Assembly (NCBI RefSeq): GCF_009746625.1
Contig: NZ_VWXL01000014.1
Location: forward strand, 124,001-188,000
Length of the DNA stretch: 64,000 nt
DNA from: Caproicibacter fermentans
GTDB lineage: Bacteria > Bacillota > Clostridia > Oscillospirales > Acutalibacteraceae
Direction of reading: 5' to 3'
Within the stretch, counting starts at the first letter, position 1; each line of letters opens with the position of its first letter. Of the stretch, positions 26,772 through 34,539 are shown in pieces. A model generated the notes under the pieces. That model ran no database searches. It saw only the letters and a list, made by a program, of their open reading frames with translations, and had not been told where the DNA came from. A program made the position numbers and the translations under genes.

Positions 26772-27241
26772 GTCAAACACCTCCTTCAGAACTATGTTTT
26801 ATAGATATGCGCAGGCGGAAATTTTTCTGCGTGTCCATAAAAGAAAAAGCACCGGAATCCAGTGCTTTTTAACAGCTGATATCACTTATTTAATCTGGTA
26901 CCGTGTAAACGCTTTTTAAAATGTGCTGTTGCGCATGGGCCGGGCTTACGCAAATATGAATCAAAATCTGAGGCATCTGGTATGTGGAAACATGCTCGTT
27001 TGTTTTGCCTGCCGTTTTGAATTGACTGTTTTTTCTCGCAATCCGGGTAAGGTTTATTATCTAAGAACACCCCTTGCAATCTGTAATTCAAAGATGCAAG
27101 GGGTGTTTGTTGTAATGATATAAAAGGCGTTTCTTTCTACATTAAGAAATCTGACCGGATGGTGAACATGTCAAAGACATATCAACATCAACAGTTCCAA
27201 TAGTAATAATACCAGACCGTTGCGTCAATGTTAACCGAAAG
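26772..27241. other. Intergenic stretch between the recombinase unit and the ferredoxin operon
   Basis: No gene recognised. Two hairpins stand out. AAAAAGCAC..GTGCTTTTT (26846-26871) looks like a bidirectional terminator. AACACCCCTTGC (27066-27077) with GCAAGGGGTGTT (27096-27107) is followed by TGTTG. A few short open frames lack ribosome-binding sites. Confidence 0.5.
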
Positions 27242-27571
27242 TTATTCGGCTTCTCCGTTCAGGCTGGAAAGCCGTTTCTTTACCTGCTGAAGTTGATTTT
27301 CCAAAAATTCAGCCTGATTGGTTAGATTTGTTTTCTCATCAAATGCGGCTGCGTTTGTTCCCTTGTATGCGGAATATCCGTAGCGTGCCCATCCGGGCAT
27401 TCCGGTCGCATAGAACATCCTGCGAAATCCGCGTCCGAAACCGCATCCAAATCCTCCCGTGAATCGAACCGGATTTGCGTAATCCGGCGTTGCAAATCCT
27501 CTGCAATAGCCTGTTCCACGTCCCGTCATAGGCCCCATTCCCATCGGGCCCGTTCCGTCTCCTCTTGGCAT
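27242..27571 (-). CDS. DUF5320 family protein
   Basis: Protein of 109 residues with the family's hallmark start MPRGDGTGPMGMGPMTGRG, a Gly/Arg/Phe-rich middle (FGCGFGRGFRR) and a C-terminal coiled coil (about 80-105). In anaerobes this family travels with ferredoxins, NifX/NifB-like cofactor proteins, Mrp ATPases and DUF134 regulators. It lies 98 bp downstream of a two-cluster ferredoxin, probably in one operon. Biochemical role unknown. Confidence 0.88.
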   Translation of the reverse strand: MPRGDGTGPMGMGPMTGRGTGYCRGFATPDYANPVRFTGGFGCGFGRGFRRMFYATGMPGWARYGYSAYKGTNAAAFDEKTNLTNQAEFLENQLQQVKKRLSSLNGEAE

Positions 27572-27668
27572 AGTAAATTCTCCTTCCTGATTTCCAACAT
27601 TTTAACCTATCTTATTTTGTTGCGATTAAACCAGCGATAAGCCAGATAAGCGCCGCTTGGTACCTCAA

Positions 27669-27833
27669 TTATATGCTGATTGCTTCTACCGGGCATTCGC
27701 TGACGCACGCTCCGCATTCAATGCAGTCGTCGCTTACTTTCGCCATGCCGTTCTCAACTTTTATCGCTTCCACTGGACAAGCGCTTTCACAGCTTCCGCA
27801 ACCAACGCATTTTTCATTTACCTTTGCCGCCAT
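27669..27833 (-). CDS. 2[4Fe-4S] ferredoxin
   Basis: Ferredoxin of 54 residues with two complete CxxCxxCxxxCP motifs (CVGCGSCESACP and CIECGACVSECP). The ATG at 27833 follows AAAGGAGATGG; an upstream in-frame ATG lies before that site and would add a poor leader. It is an electron carrier in the cytoplasm. Transcribed from the motif-type promoter at 27890-27921, with the DUF5320 gene downstream. Confidence 0.92.
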   Translation of the reverse strand: MAAKVNEKCVGCGSCESACPVEAIKVENGMAKVSDDCIECGACVSECPVEAISI

Positions 27834-27880
27834 AAAACCATCTCCTTTAATTTTCACCTGTCATAATTAGTTATAAGCCT

Positions 27881-27921
27881 ATGCCCATAATTATAATAAC
27901 TCTATTATGGGCATATGTCAA
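27881..27921 (-). promoter_or_regulatory. Motif-type promoter, copy 1 (ferredoxin operon)
   Basis: On the minus strand TTGACA (27921-27916), an unusually long 20-bp spacer, TATAAT (27895-27890). A perfect 11-bp inverted repeat, ATGCCCATAAT (27881-27891) and ATTATGGGCAT (27904-27914), overlays the -10 and spacer. Two related promoters lie at 28848-28879 and 30025-30056. Confidence 0.65.
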
Positions 27922-28100
27922 CAACTATTCTATAAAAAAAGAAAGCGTTCTATACGCCTTCTCCCGTACAGCACATGATAAGACACGCAAAGTACTAAAT
28001 ATGGTTTGGGTAATAAACTCAATTAGTAGGGGCCAAGCCCGGCTAATATAGCAATTAGAATAAAAAGGGTTCTTTCACGCTGTTATCAGGCCGTCGGATT
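27922..28100. other. AT-rich spacer without recognised gene
   Basis: Between the ferredoxin promoter and the Zur remnant. No ribosome-binding site or domain is seen; the sequence reads as decayed. Confidence 0.4.
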
Positions 28101-28343
28101 TCAGCTTTGATCCCAGCCATGCCGTTGTCGCTTTTTTACGCACGTTTCCTCCTTATGCGCATACTTTTCCCGGCATTTTGGACAGTAGCCGTAGATGTCC
28201 AGTTTATGCCCTGAAATAATATAGTTTGTTTCTTTTGCAAGGGATTCTTCATAATTACCCAAAGGGCAACGGTTTATTGCCAGAACTTTATTGCACCCGA
28301 GACAAAATAAATAATGCTTGTGACTTAGACGTTTAAACTCATA
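28101..28343 (-). pseudogene. Zur/Fur-family regulator, C-terminal remnant
   Basis: About 80 codons without a start, read in the frame ending at TGA 28101-28103. The peptide contains SHKHYLFCLGCNKV, RCPLGNYE and YGYCPKCREKY, that is the dimerisation/metal domain of a Fur-family protein with both CxxC zinc pairs. The DNA-binding half is missing. It begins a few bases inside the end of the ZnuC fragment, in another frame. Zur is inferred from the zinc-transport neighbours. Confidence 0.75.
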
Positions 28344-28840
28344 AGACAGGCCAGCCTGTGAACATGAGAGGAAATGGCAAACAGATCGTGCGTGACAAGT
28401 ATAATGGTCATACTTTTATTTAATTCCGCCAGCAGAGTATATATTTGATCTCGTGAAGCAGCGTCCACACTGGCGGTTGGTTCGTCTAAAAGCAGAAGCT
28501 TTGGATTTACAGCCAGCGCACGCGCAATCAGCATCCGTTGAAATTCACCGCCGGACAGCTCGGAAATCCGACGATTTTCAAGGCTCTCCAACTTTTTCAT
28601 TTCTTCCGGGGTGGGTTCATAGTTTTCAGGACTGTTTCCGGGAGGAACCATAGTAATCACTTCAGCCAAATCTCCGCAAACCGCTTTAACAAAAGTCTGC
28701 TCCGGAACGATTGTCACGGCGATGATTGGCTTTTCAGTCGAAACTTTAGATGAGGAGCTGACTGTGATGTCCGGTTTTTCGGATGACGCTGTCGCGTTAC
28801 CAAAATTTATTTTGACCACATACAAACTCATTTCTTGCAT
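28325..28840 (-). pseudogene. ZnuA-ZnuC chimeric ORF left by deletions
   Basis: One 171-codon frame joins pieces of two proteins. Residues about 14-84 match the N-terminal part of a zinc-binding ZnuA (KPIIAVTIVPEQ, MVPPGNSPENYEPTPEE) without its lipoprotein signal. Residues about 86-165 match the C-terminal half of a ZnuC ATPase: signature LSGGEFQRMLIARAL, Walker B LLLLDEPTASVD, VTHD. Walker A and all membrane or export signals are gone. A Zur tail follows directly. Order znuA-znuC-(znuB)-zur is the usual operon, so successive in-place deletions are the simplest explanation. No zinc uptake can be expected from it. Confidence 0.8.
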
Positions 28841-28847
28841 ATAGTTA

Positions 28848-28879
28848 TTGACATATGCTTATAATAGTACTAATATAAT
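28848..28879 (+). promoter_or_regulatory. Motif-type promoter, copy 2
   Basis: TTGACA (28848-28853), 20-bp spacer, TATAAT (28874-28879), sharing TTGACATATGC..ATAATAG..TA.TATAAT with copy 1. It reads towards the deformylase gene 190 bp away, with a terminator in between (29007-29032). Confidence 0.6.
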
Positions 28880-29006
28880 CATGTGTATAGACTAATAAGT
28901 ATCGTATGTACCTGTTCAAGTTGATTTTCGTATATGGGTATTTAAATGTGTCCATAAAAAGCGCCTTCTTGGAACTGAAGATACCAAATAGTTTTTTATT
29001 TATCAG

Positions 29007-29032
29007 AAAAGGCAGGTTTTCCCTGCCTTTTT
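29007..29032 (+). terminator. Intrinsic terminator ahead of def
   Basis: AAGGCAGG (29009-29016) pairs with CCTGCCTT (29022-29029), followed by TTT. It lies between promoter copy 2 and def, so it either ends a lost gene or attenuates the def transcript. Confidence 0.7.
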
Positions 29033-29067
29033 CGCATAAGTCGATTTTATGAAAAGGGTAGATATCT

Positions 29068-29547
29068 ATGGCTCTGCGAAACATTATGAATGATCAGAAA
29101 GATGATATTTTACGAAAAAAAGCAAGAATTGTTGAAAAAGTCGATTTCAGAACACGAACCTTGCTTGAAGATATGGCTGAAACCATGTATCATTCTAATG
29201 GTGCCGGATTAGCGGCTCCCCAGGTAGGTGTTTTGCGCAGAGTTATAGTCATAGACGATGGAAATGGACTTATTAAACTCATTAATCCCGTAATAGTTAA
29301 AGCGCTAGGTGAACAACAGGAAATAGAAGGCTGTCTGAGTGTTCCAGGCATTTACGGCAAGGTAAAACGTCCTGAAAAAGTTATTGTTAAAGCGCTTGAC
29401 GAAAACGGAAGGCCGTATGATTTGGAGGGCTCAGGGCTGCTGGCGCGTGCTCTTTGCCATGAGATTGATCATCTTGACGGAATATTATTTATAGATAAGA
29501 TGATACCTGGTACAATTATAAAACAAAGTGATTTACCGGGGGTTTAA
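29068..29547 (+). CDS. def: Peptide deformylase
   Basis: Metallo-enzyme of 159 residues with all three motifs: GAGLAAPQVG (about 49-58), EGCLSVPG (about 92-99) with the metal cysteine, and CHEIDHLDG (about 134-142) with the HEXXH-type histidines. It removes the formyl group from nascent proteins. Most genomes carry def beside fmt; this copy, next to a radical-SAM remnant and metal-associated genes in an AT-rich island, is likely a second copy. Confidence 0.92.
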   Translation: MALRNIMNDQKDDILRKKARIVEKVDFRTRTLLEDMAETMYHSNGAGLAAPQVGVLRRVIVIDDGNGLIKLINPVIVKALGEQQEIEGCLSVPGIYGKVKRPEKVIVKALDENGRPYDLEGSGLLARALCHEIDHLDGILFIDKMIPGTIIKQSDLPGV

Positions 29548-29553
29548 TCGTAA

Positions 29554-30018
29554 ATGATCGTATATGGACCTGTACCGTCAAGACGTCTGGGCCAGAGCAT
29601 TGGCATCAATAATATCCCGCCGAAGATCTGCTCTATTCCTGTATTTACTGTCAGCTCGGAAGAACAGATAAAATGCGGGCTGTTAGACAGATATTTTACA
29701 GACCGAAGTGTATTTTCACGAAGCAGAACTAAAGATGAAACAACTTAACAGCCAAAATAGGCACGCCGATTATTTTTCTTTTGTTCCCGATGGGGAGCCC
29801 ACTCTCGACATTAATCTGGGAACTGAGATTAACCTGCTGAAACAAATTCATGTCAAAATAGCCGTCATCACAAATGCGTCGCTTCTGTGGATGGATGATG
29901 GAAAGAACGATTTAATGAAAGCGGATTGGGTATGGTGAAACAAGGCAAACTGCTTGAATTTTCTTATGAGGGAAAAAGTTTTACAGAAAGAATATCCGAA
30001 ATAAGTGATAAACGATAG
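29554..30018 (+). pseudogene. Radical-SAM protein (COG0731-like), frameshifted and internally deleted
   Basis: Starts [20 protein letters not shown], typical of a radical-SAM family linked to wybutosine-like and anaerobe gene clusters. A one-base loss near 29631 breaks the CxxxCxxC motif; in the next frame [13 protein letters not shown] is readable. A second shift near 29705 restores a third frame with SFVPDGEPTLD up to KADWVW. After a stop, the frame from 29932 to 30018 (VKQGKLLEFSYEGKSF) looks like the C-terminal end, so the middle is deleted. Not functional. Confidence 0.8.
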
Positions 30019-30024
30019 TCTTCA

Positions 30025-30066
30025 TAGACATATGTTTACCATTGGGCTAACATAATGTAAATATGG
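30025..30066 (+). promoter_or_regulatory. Motif-type promoter, copy 3 (DUF1847 operon)
   Basis: TAGACA (30025-30030), 20-bp spacer, CATAAT (30051-30056), with the shared GACATATG element. An imperfect inverted repeat, ACATATGTTTACCATT (30028-30043) and AATGTAAATATGG (30054-30066), overlays it. It leads into the DUF1847-DUF89-DUF134 operon. Confidence 0.55.
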
Positions 30067-30104
30067 TTTATCCCGTTTTTACTGTATAAAAAGGAAGAAC
30101 AAAT

Positions 30105-30722
30105 ATGGATACGTGCGCATTTTGTCAAAAACATTCTTGCAGAACCGGAGATTTAGAGAACGCCCCTCAAAATTGCCCTTGTCGGGAAACAAATGAGATT
30201 GAGAACATCAAGAAAAAGTATCAAGATCCGGAAATCGCGAAGCTTGCGTATAACTCCGCTTTGGTAGAATCAGAAGGATACTGTAAAAAAACAAGATTGG
30301 AAGAAATTATTGATTTTGCGCAAAGATGTCAATTTCACAGATTAGGAATCGCTTTTTGCATTGGGCTCAGCAAAGAAGCGCAGATTTTCTGCTCCATCCT
30401 AAAAAATCATGGCTTTGAAGTATTCTCCGTAATCTGTAAAAACGGAAGCGTTCCAAAAGAGTTTTTGGGCATTCAGGATTCCCAAAAGAATCGCCCGGGG
30501 ACTTATGAACCAATGTGCAATCCGATTGGGCAAGCGGTTTTTCTAAATAAATCTAAAACAGAATTAAACATTATGTTGGGCCTGTGTGTCGGGCATGATT
30601 CCTTGTTTATCAAATACTCCGATGCTCCAATTACCGTATTTGCTGTAAAGGACAGGATTTTAGCGCATAATCCCTTAGGCGCGGTTTATTTATCGGATAG
30701 TTACTATAAAAATAAATTATAA
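30105..30722 (+). CDS. DUF1847 family protein
   Basis: Protein of 205 residues with an N-terminal Cys cluster (CAFCQKHSC and CPC) that looks metal-binding and further conserved cysteines (MCNPIGQA, GLCVGHDS). The family is found mostly in strict anaerobes and has no assigned function. It is the first gene of a three-gene operon with DUF89 and DUF134, under the motif-type promoter copy 3. GAAGAA precedes the ATG. Confidence 0.85.
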   Translation: MDTCAFCQKHSCRTGDLENAPQNCPCRETNEIENIKKKYQDPEIAKLAYNSALVESEGYCKKTRLEEIIDFAQRCQFHRLGIAFCIGLSKEAQIFCSILKNHGFEVFSVICKNGSVPKEFLGIQDSQKNRPGTYEPMCNPIGQAVFLNKSKTELNIMLGLCVGHDSLFIKYSDAPITVFAVKDRILAHNPLGAVYLSDSYYKNKL

Positions 30723-30736
30723 ATAAGAGGGATTCA

Positions 30737-31588
30737 ATGGAAATATTACTTGACTGCCTTCCCTGCATGTTGCGGCAAGCGCTGGAAGCATCCCGCTTGG
30801 CAACGGATCAGACTGATTTACAGGAAAAGATAATGGAAGATTCCATTCGGATTCTATCACATTATAAAGAATATAAATCCTCGCCTGACTTGTGTAAAGC
30901 AATCCACCGGGCGGTAAAAAAACACACTTGTGTAAAAGACCCTTATGCGGAAATTAAAAAAAGAGACATCAATGCAGCAAAAAAAATATTGCCTGATCTT
31001 CTTGGCTTTTTAAAGAGCAAACAGAATAGTCTTTATTGGGCACTTAAAATTGCAGCCACCGGGAATATTATAGATTCGGCAATCAACAATAATGGGAGAA
31101 TGATGGAATGTATCGAAGAAGAACTGCGAAAAGATTTTTCAATATGTGATCTCGGACATTTTCAAGACAAGCTGAAAACCGCTAAAAGCCTGCTGATTAT
31201 TGGCGATAACGCGGGGGAGACTGTTTTTGACCGTGTGTTGGCCGAGCGTCTTTTTCCTCTTGACACTACCTATGCAGTTAGAAGCGAGCCGGTCATTAAC
31301 GATGCGACAGTCGAAGATGCTTATGCTTCCGGTCTGGCTGATTATACAAAGATTATTTCGACCGGATGCAGCGCGCCAGGGGCTGTCCTGGAAGACTGCA
31401 GCGAGGAGTTTTTACATACTTTTGAATGCGCAGATATTATAATAAGCAAGGGACAGGGGAATTTTGAAGCCCTTTCGGGTTGTGGTAAACCGATTTTCTT
31501 TCTCTTAAAAGCAAAATGCGAGATGATTTCCCAAAAGCTTGGCGTTTGTTTAAACGAATATGTTTTTAAGCATACTGAAAGTATCTAA
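30737..31588 (+). CDS. DUF89 family protein (metal-dependent phosphatase-like)
   Basis: Protein of 283 residues. The N-terminal CLPCMLRQALEA carries a CxxC pair, as in archaeal and anaerobe stand-alone DUF89 proteins. The phosphatase core has IIGDNAGE and the later aspartate/lysine region ISKGQGNFEAL. Family members dephosphorylate sugar phosphates or damaged metabolites with a bound metal. It starts 14 bp after DUF1847. The substrate is unknown. Confidence 0.85.
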   Translation: MEILLDCLPCMLRQALEASRLATDQTDLQEKIMEDSIRILSHYKEYKSSPDLCKAIHRAVKKHTCVKDPYAEIKKRDINAAKKILPDLLGFLKSKQNSLYWALKIAATGNIIDSAINNNGRMMECIEEELRKDFSICDLGHFQDKLKTAKSLLIIGDNAGETVFDRVLAERLFPLDTTYAVRSEPVINDATVEDAYASGLADYTKIISTGCSAPGAVLEDCSEEFLHTFECADIIISKGQGNFEALSGCGKPIFFLLKAKCEMISQKLGVCLNEYVFKHTESI

Positions 31589-31617
31589 GGTGAGAAAGAT
31601 GAAACGGAGCTGATATT

Positions 31618-32091
31618 TTGGCAAGGCCCACAAAATGGAGAAAAATTGAAAATATACCTACCATACCCTATTTTATTCCTTCGGATAAAAATCTGGATGA
31701 TATCCCGGATAACATATTAAAACTTGAAGAACTGGAGGCTATCCGCCTGAAAGATCTTGAAGGACTTGAGCAGACAGAGTGTGCTGAAAAAATGCAAGTT
31801 TCCCGTCCAACCTTTCAGCGCATTCTTTTGTCAGCGAGAGAAAAAATCGCTGACAGTCTGATAAACGGAAAAACGATTCATATAGAAGGCGGGAATTTCA
31901 CCAGAAACATTTGTCCGGTTCAGTGTCTGGATTGCGGTAAAGAATGGATGGAAAGTTATGAGAATCTGGAATCCATCAAAAACGGAAAATACTCCTGCCC
32001 GGAATGCGGTTCTAATAGGGTCGTATGCAGACAAAACTGCAAAAATAAATTTTGCAGAAGAAATTGCTGGCGTCATGGCTCCGAAAAGTAA
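31618..32091 (+). CDS. DUF134 family helix-turn-helix protein
   Basis: Probable DNA-binding protein of 157 residues starting MARPTKWRKIENIP, the family hallmark. A sigma-4-like helix-turn-helix (about 45-90, LEQTECAEKMQVSRPTFQRIL) is followed by a Cys-rich tail with two or three zinc-ribbon pairs (CLDCG, CPECG, CRQNC, CRRNCW). The start is TTG with GGAG eight bases upstream. It is last in the DUF1847-DUF89 operon. It is the best local candidate for the factor that reads the shared promoter motif; that link is inference. Confidence 0.87.
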   Translation: MARPTKWRKIENIPTIPYFIPSDKNLDDIPDNILKLEELEAIRLKDLEGLEQTECAEKMQVSRPTFQRILLSAREKIADSLINGKTIHIEGGNFTRNICPVQCLDCGKEWMESYENLESIKNGKYSCPECGSNRVVCRQNCKNKFCRRNCWRHGSEK

Positions 32092-32151
32092 ATTCAGCTT
32101 CCATCCCATCAATGTTTATGCCTTCCTGTCCGACTGGAAAGAGCGTCATTT

Positions 32152-32275
32152 ATGCGTAACAGGGGCTTAATTGATCCGTTTAAAATCGATGATTATATTG
32201 GCAGGGACGGGTATCAGGGCGCTATATAAGCACAAACTTCCGTGGGTCCGGAAAAAGTCCAAGCATTTAAAAAAT
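32152..32275 (+). pseudogene. NuoF/HndC-like flavoprotein remnant
   Basis: The frame at 32152 reads MRNRGLIDPFKIDDYIGRDG and then stops. Downstream in the same frame the text SVGPEKVQAF is still readable. This matches the RNCG.IDPE.IEEYI..DGY stretch of NuoF-type hydrogenase or dehydrogenase subunits. Only about 40 codons remain, with an internal stop. Confidence 0.5.
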
Positions 32276-32594
32276 GAGAAACCTCAGTGTCTGCAAAGTA
32301 CGATTCATTATTTTAAAAACCTGAATATTCAAAAGAAAAAACCTTTGCACGGCATAGGTTTAATTGAAATTTGCGCGATTAAAAAACGGAAGTATTGATC
32401 AGCCAAACGACCTCAGTTGTACCTTGCAGAAAAAAGGATCGAATGTGCGTTGATGATATATGCTTGGAAAGCCGATAGGGGGGATTTAGCCGTGCCAATA
32501 ATATCTTACTTTAGCAACGCAGAACCCGATGAGCAAGCTGCGCGAAAGCATATTTACCTCAGCTGTTTAAAATATTAAAAAGGAGTCTTTTACA
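32276..32594. other. Decayed stretch before the flavin reductase
   Basis: No gene recognised. A frame ending near 32578 reads LYLAEKRIECALMIYAWKAD but has no start or ribosome-binding site and no match I know. GGAGT at 32582-32586 belongs to the next gene. Confidence 0.4.
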
Positions 32595-33086
32595 ATGAAA
32601 AAAGCAAATGCAAACATGAAATCCTGCCTTCAGCCCGCGCCGAAAATCCTTGTGTCATGCCGGGGAGCGGACGGAAAAAACAATGCGCTTGCCGTGGCTT
32701 ACTGCGGAAACTGCAGTTATGCCCCACCAATGGTGATGGTCGGGATCGTCCCATCTAGGTATTCCTACCATATGGTCAAGGAAACGAAGTGCTTTGTTGT
32801 CAATCTCGTCGGCGTGGAGCAGAAGGAAATGTTTGATTACCTCGGCAGTCACAGCGGGCGGGACGAGGATAAACTGGCGAAATGCGGCGCGGCCGTCGCG
32901 GAAGGCGAAAAAGTTAACGCCCCGATTTTGGAGGACTGCCCAGTCAACATCGAGTGCTCGGTTGTCGATTCCATCATGACCGGGTCCCACGAAATGTTTA
33001 TCGGGAAAGTCGAAGCGGTACACTGCGAAAAGTCCCTGCTGAAAGAAAACGGTGATATCGACTTTTCAAAAATCAATCTTCTATAG
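32595..33086 (+). CDS. Flavin reductase family protein (FMN-binding split barrel)
   Basis: Protein of 163 residues with the flavoredoxin-type fold: NALAVAYCGNCSYAPPMVMVGI near the start, VVNLVGVEQ in the middle and GSHEMFIGKVEAV near the C-terminus. It binds FMN and probably reduces flavin or passes electrons. AAAAAGGAG lies ahead of the ATG. It appears monocistronic. Physiological partner unknown. Confidence 0.87.
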   Translation: MKKANANMKSCLQPAPKILVSCRGADGKNNALAVAYCGNCSYAPPMVMVGIVPSRYSYHMVKETKCFVVNLVGVEQKEMFDYLGSHSGRDEDKLAKCGAAVAEGEKVNAPILEDCPVNIECSVVDSIMTGSHEMFIGKVEAVHCEKSLLKENGDIDFSKINLL

Positions 33087-33229
33087 GTTATTTTGCAGTA
33101 TTGTTAGAAACAGTACCGATAGAGTACAATAAAGTTCGCAAATTCGCGAAAGTATAGAAAGTCATTGGGACTCCTTTAAAAGGAATGGTGTCGAGACATT
33201 CAAAAAAGGAGTTCCAGGCATAGGCAGAT

Positions 33230-33322
33230 TACGTTTCTCCAAAAAATCAATATCAATTTCTCCATGCGCCCATGGAATCGATCAGCGTCCCGTCCAGGTC
33301 AAAAATCGCGGCTTTAAAATTC
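33230..33322 (-). pseudogene. HAD hydrolase N-terminal remnant
   Basis: The minus strand reads FKAAIFDLDGTLIDSMGAWR, the motif I region of a beta-phosphoglucomutase-like HAD protein, then a stop. A one-base shift restores IDIDFLEKR before homology ends. It abuts the ThiM remnant. Confidence 0.7.
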
Positions 33323-33527
33323 AGCGTCCGACGCCTTCCGCATTTGCAATGAAAAAATTAATGTTATCTCGTTTCTAAAAAATATAGCCTGGGAAATCGA
33401 AGCGATGGCCTCCACGTTTCCGATATCGTCGGCCATGACCGGGAATGCTCCGATGGCCGGCGTGATGTTGAAGCTGACCGCAACGTAGTTTGTGATAGGA
33501 TGGATCAGCGGCTTTTGCTGCGTATCA
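33322..33527 (-). pseudogene. ThiM N-terminal remnant (second copy)
   Basis: Directly after thiE the minus strand reads QKPLIHPITNYVAVSFNI and AIGAFPVMADD, the N-terminal substrate region of hydroxyethylthiazole kinase. Homology ends at about SISQA and the frame stops near 33322. The kinase motifs are gone. An intact thiM lies at 34.5-35.4 kb, so this is a truncated paralogue. Confidence 0.75.
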
Positions 33528-34235
33528 CCTCTTTAGGGGTGTATGGGACTTCCAGGTATCAACCAGCTTGGCGGCTTCTAACTTTGGATTATCGGCTTCA
33601 GACACTGCGGATACCACGAAAAAACCATCGACTCCGGTTTCAGCAAGCTGAGGTATATCAGCAAGCTTAACACCTCCGCCGACTACGACGGGAATCGGGC
33701 TGAGTTTGGCAAGCTTTGCAATATCGTCGAAACTTCTGGTGATCACTTTCCCATCCAAATTGAGCCCGCAGTCCGGTTTTGTCTTTGTTTCATGCAGCGG
33801 TCCGGCGCCAAAATAATCAATTTGACTGACATCCGCCGTTTTGATGTACTCAAATAATTCATGCGTTCGGGCTGATAAACCAACGATGGAATCGTCGCCC
33901 AGGTATTCCCGGCAGACTTCCACCGGGATATCGGACTGCCCAACGTGGATTCCATCCACTTTTATCCCTTGTTTTCTCGCCGCCAGGACAACGTCAAGAC
34001 GGTCGTCCACCAGCAGTGCTACCGTATCCGACTTACCGGCTTGCGCGATCACCTCGGAAGCCCGATGGGTTAGCTGAATCAGCTCGCGTGCCGAGACGGT
34101 TTTTGAACGGATCTGCAGGCATGTGAAGCCGCCCTCAACCGCATCCTGAATGATCGGCACAACGGGCCGGCCTTTCGTATTCTCAGGCCCCACGACAAAG
34201 TATGCTGAAATGTCCAATTTATTTCTGACGCTCAT
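33525..34235 (-). CDS. thiE: Thiamine-phosphate synthase
   Basis: ThiE of 236 residues. It has CLQIRSKT near the start, DGIHVGQSDIP (about 95-105), YFGAGPLHETKTK (about 140-152) and the phosphate loop VVVGGGV (about 190). It joins hydroxymethylpyrimidine diphosphate and thiazole phosphate to thiamine phosphate. GGGAGG precedes the ATG. It overlaps the thiamine-binding gene by 17 bp. It is slightly longer than usual (about 210). Confidence 0.92.
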   Translation of the reverse strand: MSVRNKLDISAYFVVGPENTKGRPVVPIIQDAVEGGFTCLQIRSKTVSARELIQLTHRASEVIAQAGKSDTVALLVDDRLDVVLAARKQGIKVDGIHVGQSDIPVEVCREYLGDDSIVGLSARTHELFEYIKTADVSQIDYFGAGPLHETKTKPDCGLNLDGKVITRSFDDIAKLAKLSPIPVVVGGGVKLADIPQLAETGVDGFFVVSAVSEADNPKLEAAKLVDTWKSHTPLKR

Positions 34236-34536
34236 TTTGTCCTCCCAAAATACCGTTGACTTTATCGACCTTGGTATTCATCATGTCTGTAAAACCGGGA
34301 CGTATATCGGCTTTCAGAACAACTTCCGTGCGGATACCTTTGCCGGCAAGCACGAAGGTTGCGTCTTTTACAACCTTCATCACTTCATCCCACTCGCCTT
34401 CGATCTCTGTAAACATGGACGTCGTATGATTCGGTAAGCCTGACTCACGAATTACTTTCACGACTTCGGCTACTTCGGGCGCGAGCTCGTCACCTATGCC
34501 GCAGGGCGCGATTGCGACTGCAATCAGTGCATTCAT
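34219..34536 (-). CDS. MTH1187-family thiamine-binding protein
   Basis: Protein of 105 residues with the family start MNALIAVAIAPCG, YGLPNHTT-like SGLPNHTTSMFTEIEGEWDEVM, and a C-terminal VNGILGG. Family members bind thiamine or HMP as oligomers and are often fused to or next to thiamine genes. Here it sits between thiM and thiE under a TPP riboswitch. AGGAGG precedes the ATG. Confidence 0.88.
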   Translation of the reverse strand: MNALIAVAIAPCGIGDELAPEVAEVVKVIRESGLPNHTTSMFTEIEGEWDEVMKVVKDATFVLAGKGIRTEVVLKADIRPGFTDMMNTKVDKVNGILGGQNERQK

Positions 34537-34539
34537 AGA

